A DNA stretch of 12,715 nt from Pseudomonadota bacterium (GCA_023419055.1 JAEZYO010001044.1:1-12715); one strand, 5' to 3'. Counted from the first letter of the stretch, positions 1 through 8,165 are shown. The notes: a model not told the origin generated them from the letters alone. Program-made: numbers and translations.

Positions 1-72
1 GGTGGAAGCTCCGCCGCGGCTTTCTGAGCGAATAGGTTATGGAGGGTTAGATCAGGCTACGGAGCGGCATCA
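1..72. other. 3' flank of the Cys-rich lipoprotein gene
   Basis: This is non-coding sequence at the window edge, directly downstream of the minus-strand lipoprotein stop. Positions 4-9 can pair with 19-24 (one G-U pair, 9-nt loop), giving a weak hairpin that could help end the lipoprotein transcript. Any T-run would fall outside the window, so a terminator cannot be confirmed. The 13-mer at 4-16 (GGAAGCTCCGCCG) recurs at 5578-5590 in another gene-end region. Confidence 0.3.
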
Positions 73-894
73 CTACTTGCAGCAGAACGTGTAATAGTCC
101 CAACTCGAGCGCTGGTACGTACCGTACTTGCCGCTCACGTAGCAGCACGAACCCGTGAGGTTCGTGCTCACGCTCACCTTCACCGAGCTCGTGCTACACG
201 AGCCCGAGGTGGTGGTGCTGCTGCCGCTCACCAGAGCGTTCGTGGGATCGATGCCGACCTTGCCTTCGGACACCGTGAAGTTCAGGAAGGGGTTCTCCGG
301 GGTCCAGGAGTTGGGGCGCGAACCGAAGGCGGCGAGCTTCCACTTCAGGAGGTACAGCTTGTCGGACGGCAGGTTCACCTTGTACCAGTGCATGTCGTAG
401 GTGCCGTCGCCGTCGTCGCAGGCCTCGCTGTTGGAGGTGTCGTAGTTGAGGTCGACGGACTCCGCGAGCGGCAGGCGATTGTTCTGCACGAAGCTCATGT
501 ACTCGTCGTAGTGCGCGACCAGGATGTTGCGGAATTGATCCTCGTAGTGGTTCGGGATTTCCGGGGTGCCGTTCCACTGGAGTTGCAGGATGGCAGAAGT
601 ATTCGGACAGCCGTTCGCGCCGCGCGAGTAGCAGCGATCGTAAGCGGCCTGGGTCAGCCAGAGGCCACCCCACCAGGCCTTGTAGAAGTCCAGATGCGGC
701 TCCCAGCGGCCAAGTTCCTTCGCCACCACGGCCGCGAGCGTCGCTTCGGTCTTGAACTTCGAGTCGCCCGAGCACATGAGTGCCTCATTGACCTCACCCA
801 CGCTCTCATCCGCGGGGACGTCTGACTCGACCGAACAACCCGCGGCAAACGCCGCGGCGCCCAACATACCGATCCAACCGATTAGCTTGTTCAT
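73..894 (-). CDS. Cys-rich predicted lipoprotein of unknown function, under a sigma-54 promoter
   Basis: A 273-residue secreted lipoprotein that I do not recognise. The N-terminus has a Lys, a hydrophobic segment and a lipobox ending AAGC (Cys20), the expected lipidation site. An acidic stretch ending in EVNEAL follows, of a kind common after the lipobox in myxobacterial secreted proteins. The middle (about 50-215) is rich in Trp, Tyr and Asp, including an acidic patch at 158-165. A Ser/Thr/Gly-rich linker (223-237) leads to a C-terminal part with two Cys-Cys pairs (250-251 and 271-272). With C41, C88, C96, C159 and C233, several disulfides are likely. The ATG at 894 is preceded by AGGAGG (906-911), 11 nt away. 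A sigma-54 promoter (934-949) and upstream repeats (1059-1113) lie before it. No enzymatic motif is visible. The coding call and lipoprotein nature are strong; the function is unknown. Confidence 0.88.
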   Translation of the reverse strand: MNKLIGWIGMLGAAAFAAGCSVESDVPADESVGEVNEALMCSGDSKFKTEATLAAVVAKELGRWEPHLDFYKAWWGGLWLTQAAYDRCYSRGANGCPNTSAILQLQWNGTPEIPNHYEDQFRNILVAHYDEYMSFVQNNRLPLAESVDLNYDTSNSEACDDGDGTYDMHWYKVNLPSDKLYLLKWKLAAFGSRPNSWTPENPFLNFTVSEGKVGIDPTNALVSGSSTTTSGSCSTSSVKVSVSTNLTGSCCYVSGKYGTYQRSSWDYYTFCCK

Positions 895-905
895 GACTCT
901 GATCT

Positions 906-911
906 CCTCCT
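906..911 (-). promoter_or_regulatory. Ribosome binding site of the Cys-rich lipoprotein gene
   Basis: AGGAGG on the minus strand, 11 nt before the ATG at 894-892. It is one of the few strong Shine-Dalgarno sequences in the window and fixes this start. Confidence 0.75.
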
Positions 912-933
912 GGGGTCGCTCGGTTTGGGATAA

Positions 934-949
934 TGCAGAGGCCGTGCCA
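934..949 (-). promoter_or_regulatory. Sigma-54 (-24/-12) promoter
   Basis: The minus strand reads TGGCACGGCCTCTGCA, against the consensus TGGCACG-N4-TTGCA. The invariant GG (-24, at 948-947) and GC (-12, at 936-935) are exactly 10 nt apart, and only one base of the consensus is off (CTGCA for TTGCA). Transcription would start near 923, giving a leader of about 28 nt that contains the AGGAGG site. Sigma-54 promoters need an AAA+ enhancer-binding protein; the repeats at 1059-1113 are the obvious candidate sites. Confidence 0.82.
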
Positions 950-1058
950 TGCCCGATTCGAGAAGGCGAAACGGGTCATCCCGAAGAGTGATCGCGAATT
1001 CATGCAGAAATAGTGCTGGGACCAAGGTGGGAGTCGCTCCAACAAGCGCCTACAACCG

Positions 1059-1121
1059 TTGTGCAAATGACTGATCGTGTTGTGCAAATGGGACGTGTTG
1101 TGCAAATGCACAATGCACAAC
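1059..1121. promoter_or_regulatory. Three tandem TTGTGCAAATG repeats plus palindrome: candidate sigma-54 enhancer
   Basis: Identical 11-mers TTGTGCAAATG start at 1059, 1080 and 1098 (spacings 21 and 18 nt, about two helical turns). The second and third share the longer GTGTTGTGCAAATG. The third is the left half of a perfect inverted repeat, TTGTGCA-AA-TGCACAA (1098-1113), and a further TGCACAAC follows at 1114-1121. The array lies about 135-190 bp upstream of the predicted sigma-54 start, the usual range for activator sites, and a dyad suits a dimeric Fis-type helix-turn-helix. The repeats are seen directly; their role as activator sites is inferred. Confidence 0.68.
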
Positions 1122-1212
1122 AAAGGCCGAAAAGCGCCGATGTAGGCGCCAGCGAAAGGCCCACCGATCGCAGAGTTCGACATTCGCGCTGCGCGCGAGA
1201 GACAGCGCGCGG

Positions 1213-1294
1213 GCTCGAACGGAGACGATTCAGCCGCGCACGGCAGCGCCGCGACGCGCGCGAGCGAGCTCGAACAGAGACGATTCAGCCGCGC
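1213..1294. repeat. 27-bp direct repeat, two copies, 55-bp period
   Basis: Positions 1213-1239 and 1268-1294 are identical except for one base (G1221 versus A1276). The flanks are also loosely similar, which suggests an imperfect 55-bp tandem duplication downstream of the kinase 1 gene. No function is evident. Confidence 0.75.
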
Positions 1295-1319
1295 CCCGCG
1301 GCCGCGGCGGCGAGCGAGA

Positions 1320-1333
1320 TGAAAGCGCTTTCA
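1320..1333. promoter_or_regulatory. 14-bp perfect palindrome overlapping the kinase 1 stop codon
   Basis: TGAAAGCGCTTTCA is a perfect palindrome centred on CG and includes the kinase 1 TGA stop. The form resembles LacI/GalR-family operators and could also fold as a short hairpin, but no T-run follows. Role unproven. Confidence 0.3.
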
Positions 1334-2881
1334 GCGGCGGCTCAGCAGCGCGGCGGCGAGAGCGGCGAGCCCTGCGAGCGCGATCAGAACCCAAATCCAA
1401 TTGTCCCTGAGCGACGAGGAACCCGGCGCCGCGACGTTGGAGAGGGTGATCGGAGCCTGCTTGGCGGGCGCGGCAGGGACGGCGCGATCCGCTGCGCGAA
1501 CGCGGGCGTCCGGCGCTTCCGAAGGTGACACGTAGAGATCCGTCGCTTCGTCGTCGTCCGGCGCGCTGGATTGGCGCCCGGGCGAGCTCGGGAGCCGCGG
1601 ACGGGACGCCGCGTCCGGGCGGCTGTCGGCGCGGGGGCGGATCGCCTTCGGGCGCACGTTGATGCCGCTCGATGCGGTCGGCGTGCTCGTCTCTTCCGGC
1701 GCGAGAAGGTGGAACGCCATGACGCCGGGCAGCACGCGGTTGGTCTTGAGCAGACCCTCGAGGTTCTTCTTCTTCTCGGGAGCGATGCGCTCGTGGACGA
1801 CGCGCGCGACGTCCGCGTGCGAGACGGCGCGGCCCATGAAGAGGATCGCCTCTTCGAGCTCGGTGCGCATCTCGTCCGCGCTCTGGAAGCGCTGCTCGCG
1901 ATCGTTGGCGAGCGCCTTTACCACGATGTTCTCGAGAGCGAGCGGGTACTCCGGATCGATCTCGCGGGGCTTCTTGAACGTGCCCGCCATGATCTTCGCC
2001 AGCGCCTGCGGCCCGCTGCCGAAAGGACGAACACCGAGCGTGGCGACGTACAGGGTGCAGCCCATCGAGTACACGTCCGCGCGGCGATCGACGTCGCGCC
2101 CTGCGATCTGCTCCGGCGGGATGTACGCGAACTTGCCCTTCACCTCTCCCGTCTTGGTCTTCGAGTGAACCTGGTAGCGCGCCTTCGCGATCCCGAAGTC
2201 GCTCACCTTCACCTGACCGTGCAGCGAGATGAGGATGTTCGGCGGGGAGATGTCGCGATGGACGATGCCGAGCGGCTGCCCGTCGGGGCCCGTCGCCTCG
2301 TGCGCCGCGTGCAGCCCGGCGCAGGCGTCGGCGATGATGCGCGCCGCGACCGAATACTTGAGAGGCTTGAGAGAGTCCGCCTGGCGCAAGATGCCCGCGA
2401 GCGAATCGCCCGCGACCCACTCGATCGCCATGAACAAGATGTCGTCGTGTCGACCGAGCTCGTAGAGCTCACACACGTTGGAGTGATGAATCGACGCGGC
2501 CACCGAGGCCTCGTCGATGAACATCTTCACGTACTCCGGATGATCGGCGAACTCCGGGTGCACGAGCTTGATCGCGACCGTGCGCGAGAAGCCGGGACCC
2601 TCGGGCTTTGCAGCCCAGACCTGCGCCATGCCGCCGGCAGCGAGCGGCGCGAGGAGCTCGTAGCGGCCGATCCACATGCCGGGTTCGAACTCGGTGTCCG
2701 GCGGGGGATCGTCGTGCGGCGCGGCCACGGGCAAGCGCACCGACGGCGCTTGCGCGGGCTCGAAGCTCGAGCGCGCGGACGCGGCGACTCGAGTCGGCGG
2801 ATCGATCGACTCTTCATCGCCGTTCGTATCAGCGTGGGGCGATGATTTGTCGGACCCAGTTTGTGACTTGCTGCCGGTCAT
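1331..2881 (-). CDS. Hanks-type Ser/Thr protein kinase, C-terminally membrane-anchored (kinase 1)
   Basis: A 516-residue kinase expected to phosphorylate Ser/Thr on proteins in the cytoplasm. A disordered, Pro/Ser/acidic N-terminus (1-68) precedes a kinase domain at about 73-345. It has the VAIK lysine K105, E124 in helix C, catalytic HRD (208-210) with N215, DFG (228-230) and PPEQ in the APE position (255-258). The glycine loop is degenerate (LAAGGMAQV, 80-88, in place of GxGxxG), but the catalytic residues are intact, so activity is likely. A disordered linker (about 395-490) leads to one transmembrane helix (494-513) with only three residues after it, making it tail-anchored with no external sensor. 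It is divergent from kinase 2 with 43 bp between starts. No Shine-Dalgarno lies close to the ATG; GGAGGA is about 30 nt upstream. A TATACT at 2937-2932 is a weak -10 candidate. Confidence 0.93.
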   Translation of the reverse strand: MTGSKSQTGSDKSSPHADTNGDEESIDPPTRVAASARSSFEPAQAPSVRLPVAAPHDDPPPDTEFEPGMWIGRYELLAPLAAGGMAQVWAAKPEGPGFSRTVAIKLVHPEFADHPEYVKMFIDEASVAASIHHSNVCELYELGRHDDILFMAIEWVAGDSLAGILRQADSLKPLKYSVAARIIADACAGLHAAHEATGPDGQPLGIVHRDISPPNILISLHGQVKVSDFGIAKARYQVHSKTKTGEVKGKFAYIPPEQIAGRDVDRRADVYSMGCTLYVATLGVRPFGSGPQALAKIMAGTFKKPREIDPEYPLALENIVVKALANDREQRFQSADEMRTELEEAILFMGRAVSHADVARVVHERIAPEKKKNLEGLLKTNRVLPGVMAFHLLAPEETSTPTASSGINVRPKAIRPRADSRPDAASRPRLPSSPGRQSSAPDDDEATDLYVSPSEAPDARVRAADRAVPAAPAKQAPITLSNVAAPGSSSLRDNWIWVLIALAGLAALAAALLSRR

Positions 2882-2924
2882 GTTAGAAACAGCTAACCCG
2901 GTGCTCGAGCGTTCCTCCGTCTCG
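2882..2924. promoter_or_regulatory. Divergent kinase-kinase intergenic region with inverted repeat
   Basis: This 43-bp gap must carry at least part of the control for both kinases. It contains the inverted repeat GTTAG-AAACAG-CTAAC (2882-2897) immediately before the kinase 1 start, a possible operator or leader hairpin. No convincing -35/-10 pair or sigma-54 site is visible. Confidence 0.35.
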
Positions 2925-4529
2925 ATGAATCAGTATAAACGAAGCGAAGGCACTCCGCGATCGAGTGAAAAGGGTGTGCACCTAAAACCGGGCCACCGGC
3001 TTGGCCGGTATGAGCTCGTGAGCCCAGTAGGTGCAGGTGGCATGGGGCGCGTCTGGGCAGCAAGGGACACGCTTGCACCTGGATTTAGGCTCGTTGCCGT
3101 CAAGACTGCACTTAAAGAAGCAGCGAGCGATCCCGAGGCCGAACGACTCTTTACAGACGAAGCCCGGCTCGCGTCCCTGGTGCAACACCCCAATGTCTGC
3201 CCAGTTTACGAACTTGGCAAGGAGCACGGCGCCCTCTACTTGGTGATGGCCTGGTGCGACGGCGGCTCGCTGCGCGAGCTCCTGTCGAGTTCCGAGCACG
3301 AGCGCCTCTCGCCCGAGCTCGCGGCCGGGATCGTGGCTCGCGTCGCAGCCGGCCTGCACGCCGCTCACGAGCTCAAAGACGCCGACGGCTCCTTGCTCGG
3401 AGTCGTCCACCGGGATGTCTCACCCCAGAACATCCTGGTTACCAGCACTGGCCACGTCATGGTGGCTGATTTCGGCATCGCTCGCGCGCGCGGCCAGCTG
3501 CACCGCCCGACGGAAACCGGCGAAATCAAGGGCAAGCTATCGTATTTGGCGCCCGAGCAGATCACCACGCGCGAGTGCGACAGGCGAGCCGACGTGTTCG
3601 CAGCCGGGTGTGTGCTCTACGAGGCCTCTGTAGGGACTCGTGCGTTCCACGGCGCGGACGCGCTCGCCACCATGTATCAGATCCTCGAGCGTGGGGTGGA
3701 GCCGCCCAGCAAGGTCCTCCCCGACTACCCGCCGGAGCTCGAGCGCATCGTGCTCAAGGCTCTCGCGCGGTCGGCCGAAGATCGCTACCAGACCGCCGAG
3801 GCATTTCAGCTCGATCTCGAGGAGTGGCTCGCGCAGAACCGCAAGGTGGTGAGCGAGCGGCTGATCGGGGACGCGCTGCGAGCGGCCATCGGCGCCAACG
3901 TCGCGGTTCGAAACAAGGCGATCCAGGAGGCGATCGAGGCTTTCGGACAACGCCCGGCGGAGGAGCAGACCCTCGTCGAGGACACGTCGCGCTCGTTCTC
4001 CGAACCGCCCCCGGGTGACGGCAGTAACCAGAGCCTCACGCTCACGACCGCGACCGTCACGGAAGAGCGCCCGCATCGCACGCGAACCAAGGCGATCTTG
4101 GCGGGAGTGGGCGTGGTCGCCGGGCTCGCGGCGGCGTTCATCGCTTTCGGAGGCAAGCCTCCTGCGCCGGAGCTCGTCGAGCCGCCGGCAACCGCTGCTA
4201 CCGCTGCCGCCGAGGTGCCGAGCGCGACGAGTCCCGCGCCCGCGCTCGACGTTCCGGCCGCGACGACCGCGGTCACGCCCGCACCCGAGACGAGCGGCGC
4301 TTCCGTTGCGACCCCGGAGCCGAGCGCGTCGAGCCCGGTGAGTAGCGCGCCGAAGCGCACAGGGACGCCGAAGGCGCGCACCACGCCTACCTCCGAGTCG
4401 CAGGTGTCGTCGACACCAACGCCGGAACCTCAACCGACGACGAGCGGTAAGAGTAAGCGACGTACGCTCGATCACGAAAACCCGTTTCGCGACGAAGTAA
4501 CCGGGACGCCGGGAATTGGGTTACCCTGA
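2925..4529 (+). CDS. Hanks-type Ser/Thr protein kinase with transmembrane helix and Pro/Ala/Thr-rich tail (kinase 2)
   Basis: A 534-residue membrane kinase. The domain spans about 26-302: glycine loop VGAGGMGRV (35-43), AVK lysine K60, HRD (162-164), DFG (182-184) and APEQ (209-212) are all canonical, so it should be active. A juxtamembrane linker (about 303-388) precedes one transmembrane helix (about 390-408). The Pro/Ala/Thr/Ser-rich tail (410-534), presumably periplasmic, resembles a spacer or wall-associated segment rather than a folded sensor. The frame is open back to 2676, but that would overlap kinase 1; an ATG at 2880 overlaps kinase 1's own start, and GTG at 2976 is also possible. 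I chose ATG 2925, although no clear ribosome site supports it. The first 300 coding bases are less GC-rich than the rest. The PEGA gene follows after 4 nt. Confidence 0.92.
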   Translation: MNQYKRSEGTPRSSEKGVHLKPGHRLGRYELVSPVGAGGMGRVWAARDTLAPGFRLVAVKTALKEAASDPEAERLFTDEARLASLVQHPNVCPVYELGKEHGALYLVMAWCDGGSLRELLSSSEHERLSPELAAGIVARVAAGLHAAHELKDADGSLLGVVHRDVSPQNILVTSTGHVMVADFGIARARGQLHRPTETGEIKGKLSYLAPEQITTRECDRRADVFAAGCVLYEASVGTRAFHGADALATMYQILERGVEPPSKVLPDYPPELERIVLKALARSAEDRYQTAEAFQLDLEEWLAQNRKVVSERLIGDALRAAIGANVAVRNKAIQEAIEAFGQRPAEEQTLVEDTSRSFSEPPPGDGSNQSLTLTTATVTEERPHRTRTKAILAGVGVVAGLAAAFIAFGGKPPAPELVEPPATAATAAAEVPSATSPAPALDVPAATTAVTPAPETSGASVATPEPSASSPVSSAPKRTGTPKARTTPTSESQVSSTPTPEPQPTTSGKSKRRTLDHENPFRDEVTGTPGIGLP

Positions 4530-4533
4530 CGGG

Positions 4534-5574
4534 ATGAGTCGCTTTTGCGCTCTCGTCCTCGCGTCCGCGCTCTCCACCATTTCTGCACCAGCCTTCGCCC
4601 AGAGCGCGGAGGCAACGGCCCCCGCGGAGCCAGCGGCCCCCGCCGAGCCCGCTCCCTCCGAGTCCGCCGCCGCAGAACCCAGCGCAGAGGCCAGGCAAGA
4701 AGCGCGAGAGCGCTTCGATCAAGGGCTCGCCTTGTTCGAAGACGGGGACTACGGCCTCGCGCTCATCGAGTTCGAGCGCGCCTACGCTCTCGTGCCTGAC
4801 TACCGCGTTCTCTACAACATCGCGCAGGTCAACATTCAGCTCGGGCGCTACGCCAAGGCGCGCCACGCGCTCGAGGAGTACGTGGCGAAGGCCGGAGAGA
4901 ACCTGCCGGAGTCTCGCGTCGAGGGCGTGAAGGCAGACATGAAGATGCTCGCGGCTCGCACCGCGCGCCTCACGGTCACGACCACCGCCGGAGCCGAGAT
5001 CTTCTTGAACGACACGATCGTGGGCACGGCGCCGCTCTCGGAGCCGTTGCTCGTGGACGCCGGTGAGCACCGCGTCGAGCTCCGCAAGCCGGGCTTCACC
5101 TCGCGCTTCCAGCAGGTAAAGCTCGCTGGCGGGGACGTGGGCTCGGTCTCGCTCGAGCTCGTGGAAGAGCCGAAACAAAGGACGGTCATCGTGGAGCGTG
5201 ATCAGGGCCCCACCGTCCGCGAAGAGCGACCGAGCTGGCTCTGGGCGAGCTGGACCGCGACCGGCGTGCTCGCCGCCGGCGCCGTCGTCACCGGCGTCTT
5301 CGGCGTCTCGAAGGCCAACGAGTACGACGAAGAGAAGAACCGGCCCCAGACCGACAAGACCAAGCTCGAGGATCTCTCGAATCAGGCAGATACCTTGTTC
5401 CTCGCCGCGGACATCGCTGGAGCCGCGGCGATCGTGGCCGGCGGGATCTCGCTCTACTTCACGCTCACGCCGAAGAAGGTGACCACCGAGAACCCGAGGG
5501 CGACCCTCTCGCCGAAGATCGCGGTGGGCGGTACGCCGAACGATTTCAGGATCCAGCTCACTTCGCAGTTCTGA
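4534..5574 (+). CDS. Secreted TPR and PEGA-domain envelope protein
   Basis: A 346-residue exported protein. A signal peptide (1-22, AFA before Gln23) is followed by an Ala/Pro/Glu-rich linker (about 25-55), helical tetratricopeptide-type repeats (about 56-140, with FDQGLALFEDGDYGLAL and the YNIAQVNIQLGRYAKA unit) and a PEGA beta-domain (about 145-210). The C-terminal part has two hydrophobic segments (about 237-257 and 288-311). This TPR-PEGA arrangement is common in myxobacteria and often neighbours Ser/Thr kinases; PEGA domains are thought to bind cell-surface components. I chose ATG 4534 over one six codons upstream because it starts the signal peptide cleanly and avoids overlap with the kinase 2 stop. 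The 4-nt gap implies coupled expression with kinase 2, so it may be an envelope partner of that kinase; this role is inferred. Confidence 0.87.
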   Translation: MSRFCALVLASALSTISAPAFAQSAEATAPAEPAAPAEPAPSESAAAEPSAEARQEARERFDQGLALFEDGDYGLALIEFERAYALVPDYRVLYNIAQVNIQLGRYAKARHALEEYVAKAGENLPESRVEGVKADMKMLAARTARLTVTTTAGAEIFLNDTIVGTAPLSEPLLVDAGEHRVELRKPGFTSRFQQVKLAGGDVGSVSLELVEEPKQRTVIVERDQGPTVREERPSWLWASWTATGVLAAGAVVTGVFGVSKANEYDEEKNRPQTDKTKLEDLSNQADTLFLAADIAGAAAIVAGGISLYFTLTPKKVTTENPRATLSPKIAVGGTPNDFRIQLTSQF

Positions 5575-5577
5575 GCG

Positions 5578-5610
5578 GGAAGCTCCGCCGCTCGGAGAGC
5601 GCCGCCTTCC
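5578..5610. terminator. Possible bidirectional terminator between convergent genes
   Basis: The 37-bp gap between the converging PEGA and activator stops contains nested inverted repeats: CTCCG (5583-5587) with CGGAG (5593-5597), inside GGAAG (5578-5582) with CTTCC (5606-5610). No T-run follows on either strand, so termination is only suggested. Confidence 0.35.
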
Positions 5611-5611
5611 G

Positions 5612-7054
<1,443 letters not shown>

Positions 7055-7067
7055 CCGAAACTTCACG

Positions 7068-8165
7068 CTATTCGGCACGGGCCAATTGCACAAGTCGTGC
7101 AACACGTCGCCAGCCGACCCACACGGCGACACCGAGCAGCGACATCAGCCCGAGCGCCTGCTCACTACGAGCGGTCCCTGTGATCGAAATGGAACATCCC
7201 GAACCTTCTCCGCCGCCGCTCTTCCCGCCGGCCGGCGCGCTCCCTGAAGCGCCGTCCCCTGCCCCGGCGTCACCGGATTGCCCGGCGTCTCCGCTGGCCC
7301 CCGCCTCGCCGGTCGCTCCTCCCGCGCCGCCGACTCCGGGCATTGGTTCGGGCTCACCGGCGAGCCAGGGCGTCGCCCCGGCGGCCTCGAACGCTTCGAG
7401 GATCAAATCGTCGAAGGAGGTCAGAGACGTGTAGATGTTGCGGACCTGGGAGCTGCCACAGTCCCCGACGTAGGTCGAGTAGACCCCGGCGATGGCGCCG
7501 GTTCGTTCATTGACCGCTGGACCGCCGCTGTCGCCCTTGCACCCCCCCGGCCCCAAAGTGAAGGTCCGCGGCGGAACCCCGATATCCAGGACGTCGATGC
7601 CGGTGCGGCGCTGACGGCCGATCGCGTCGGCGGAGTCGGTCTGTCCGTAGCCGATGATCGTCATCGTGTCGTCGAAGCGCGGCGGGGCGGTGAGCTCGAT
7701 CGGGTGAATCGGGAGATCGAGTTCCCTGTCGAGCAAGACGAGCGCGAGATCGTTGGTGCACACGGTGACGGTGTGAGTCGAGAAGATCCGCTGCCCTGCC
7801 GCGAGCCGCTTGGTCGGAACCGAGCCGACCTCGATGCGCTCCGGAGGGTGCTCCGGCCCCATCTCGCCCTGACCGTTGCCGCCGTTCTCGAGCTCCCCGT
7901 TGGCGGAGCAGGTGAAGTCGTGGGCCGAGTCATCATAGTCGGAGACGCAATGCATCGCCGTCAGGACCAGGTTCTTCGCCACGAGGACGCCGGAGCAGAT
8001 CCCCTCCGGCTTGGTCAGCCAAACGACGGCGTCGTCTTCTGCGCCCGAGTCCTCACCGCCGAAGATGGAGTGTGACGAGCGTTCGACCGGCTCTGCGGGT
8101 GGTTCGGCGCCACACGCGCCGAGCGACAGGGCGATGAGGAGCGGGACCGGATACGGACGAGTCAT
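7068..8165 (-). CDS. Trypsin-like (S1) serine protease lipoprotein with MYXO-CTERM-like tail
   Basis: A 365-residue exported protease. The signal peptide ends in lipobox LGAC (Cys18). The S1 domain spans about 33-260, starting IFGG as in an activated zymogen. The triad is complete: H72 in TAMHC, D139 in NDLALV, S213 in GDSGGP. The residue six before the serine (trypsin Asp189) is Gly207, so trypsin-like Arg/Lys preference is not expected. A Gly/Ala/Ser linker (about 276-323) leads to Cys324, a hydrophobic helix (about 337-352) and Arg-rich end, matching the Gly-Cys / helix / Arg layout of the MYXO-CTERM sorting signal. Having both an N-terminal lipobox and this tail is unusual. Its ATG overlaps the previous gene's stop (ATGA), and the activator follows 13 nt later. 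Substrate unknown. Confidence 0.92.
   Translation of the reverse strand: MTRPYPVPLLIALSLGACGAEPPAEPVERSSHSIFGGEDSGAEDDAVVWLTKPEGICSGVLVAKNLVLTAMHCVSDYDDSAHDFTCSANGELENGGNGQGEMGPEHPPERIEVGSVPTKRLAAGQRIFSTHTVTVCTNDLALVLLDRELDLPIHPIELTAPPRFDDTMTIIGYGQTDSADAIGRQRRTGIDVLDIGVPPRTFTLGPGGCKGDSGGPAVNERTGAIAGVYSTYVGDCGSSQVRNIYTSLTSFDDLILEAFEAAGATPWLAGEPEPMPGVGGAGGATGEAGASGDAGQSGDAGAGDGASGSAPAGGKSGGGEGSGCSISITGTARSEQALGLMSLLGVAVWVGWRRVARLVQLARAE
7083..7106. promoter_or_regulatory. Candidate operator inside the 3' end of the protease gene, before the activator
   Basis: A perfect inverted repeat TTGCAC-AAGTC-GTGCAA (7086-7102) lies 32-48 bp upstream of the activator ATG. On the minus strand it contains TTGTGCAATTG, which differs from the enhancer repeat TTGTGCAAATG at 1059-1108 by one base, and it carries CGTGTTG as do two of those repeats. 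The protease codons here (GTT, GCA, CTT, TTG) are unusual for this GC-rich coding style, consistent with a second constraint on the sequence. Function is inferred. Confidence 0.4.

Larger units (their letters stand above)
895..1330. other. 436-bp intergenic region between the kinase 1 stop and the lipoprotein start
   Basis: I see no credible gene here. Short open frames have no ribosome site, no recognisable protein and unsuitable composition. The region holds the sigma-54 promoter, the enhancer-like repeats, a 7-bp inverted repeat (CGCGCTG 1185-1191 with CAGCGCG 1203-1209) and a 27-bp direct repeat pair (1213-1239 and 1268-1294). Confidence 0.7.

Noticed and set aside
1059..1108. Three short repeats as a CRISPR array
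   Set aside because: The repeats are 11 nt with spacers under 11 nt, far too short, and no cas genes are present; a regulatory array fits better.
1571..2845. Long plus-strand open frame opposite kinase 1
   Set aside because: It is Arg/Leu/Asp-rich with no recognisable domain and lies exactly antisense to an intact kinase domain; such frames are a by-product of GC-rich third positions.
2676..2924. Upstream extension of kinase 2 to 2676
   Set aside because: It would run antisense through the kinase 1 N-terminus and adds low-complexity sequence with no domain.
3537..4475. Minus-strand open frame opposite kinase 2
   Set aside because: It is highly Arg-rich, has no motif, and is complementary to well-supported kinase coding sequence.
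4..5590. Shared 13-mer GGAAGCTCCGCCG at 4-16 and 5578-5590 as a mobile repeat
   Set aside because: The identity does not extend beyond 13 bp; it may be coincidence or similar gene-end hairpins.
7055..7132. Upstream extension of the sigma-54 activator to 7132
   Set aside because: It would overlap the protease 3' end by more than 60 nt; the added residues are not part of the FHA domain, and ATG 7054 directly follows the protease stop.
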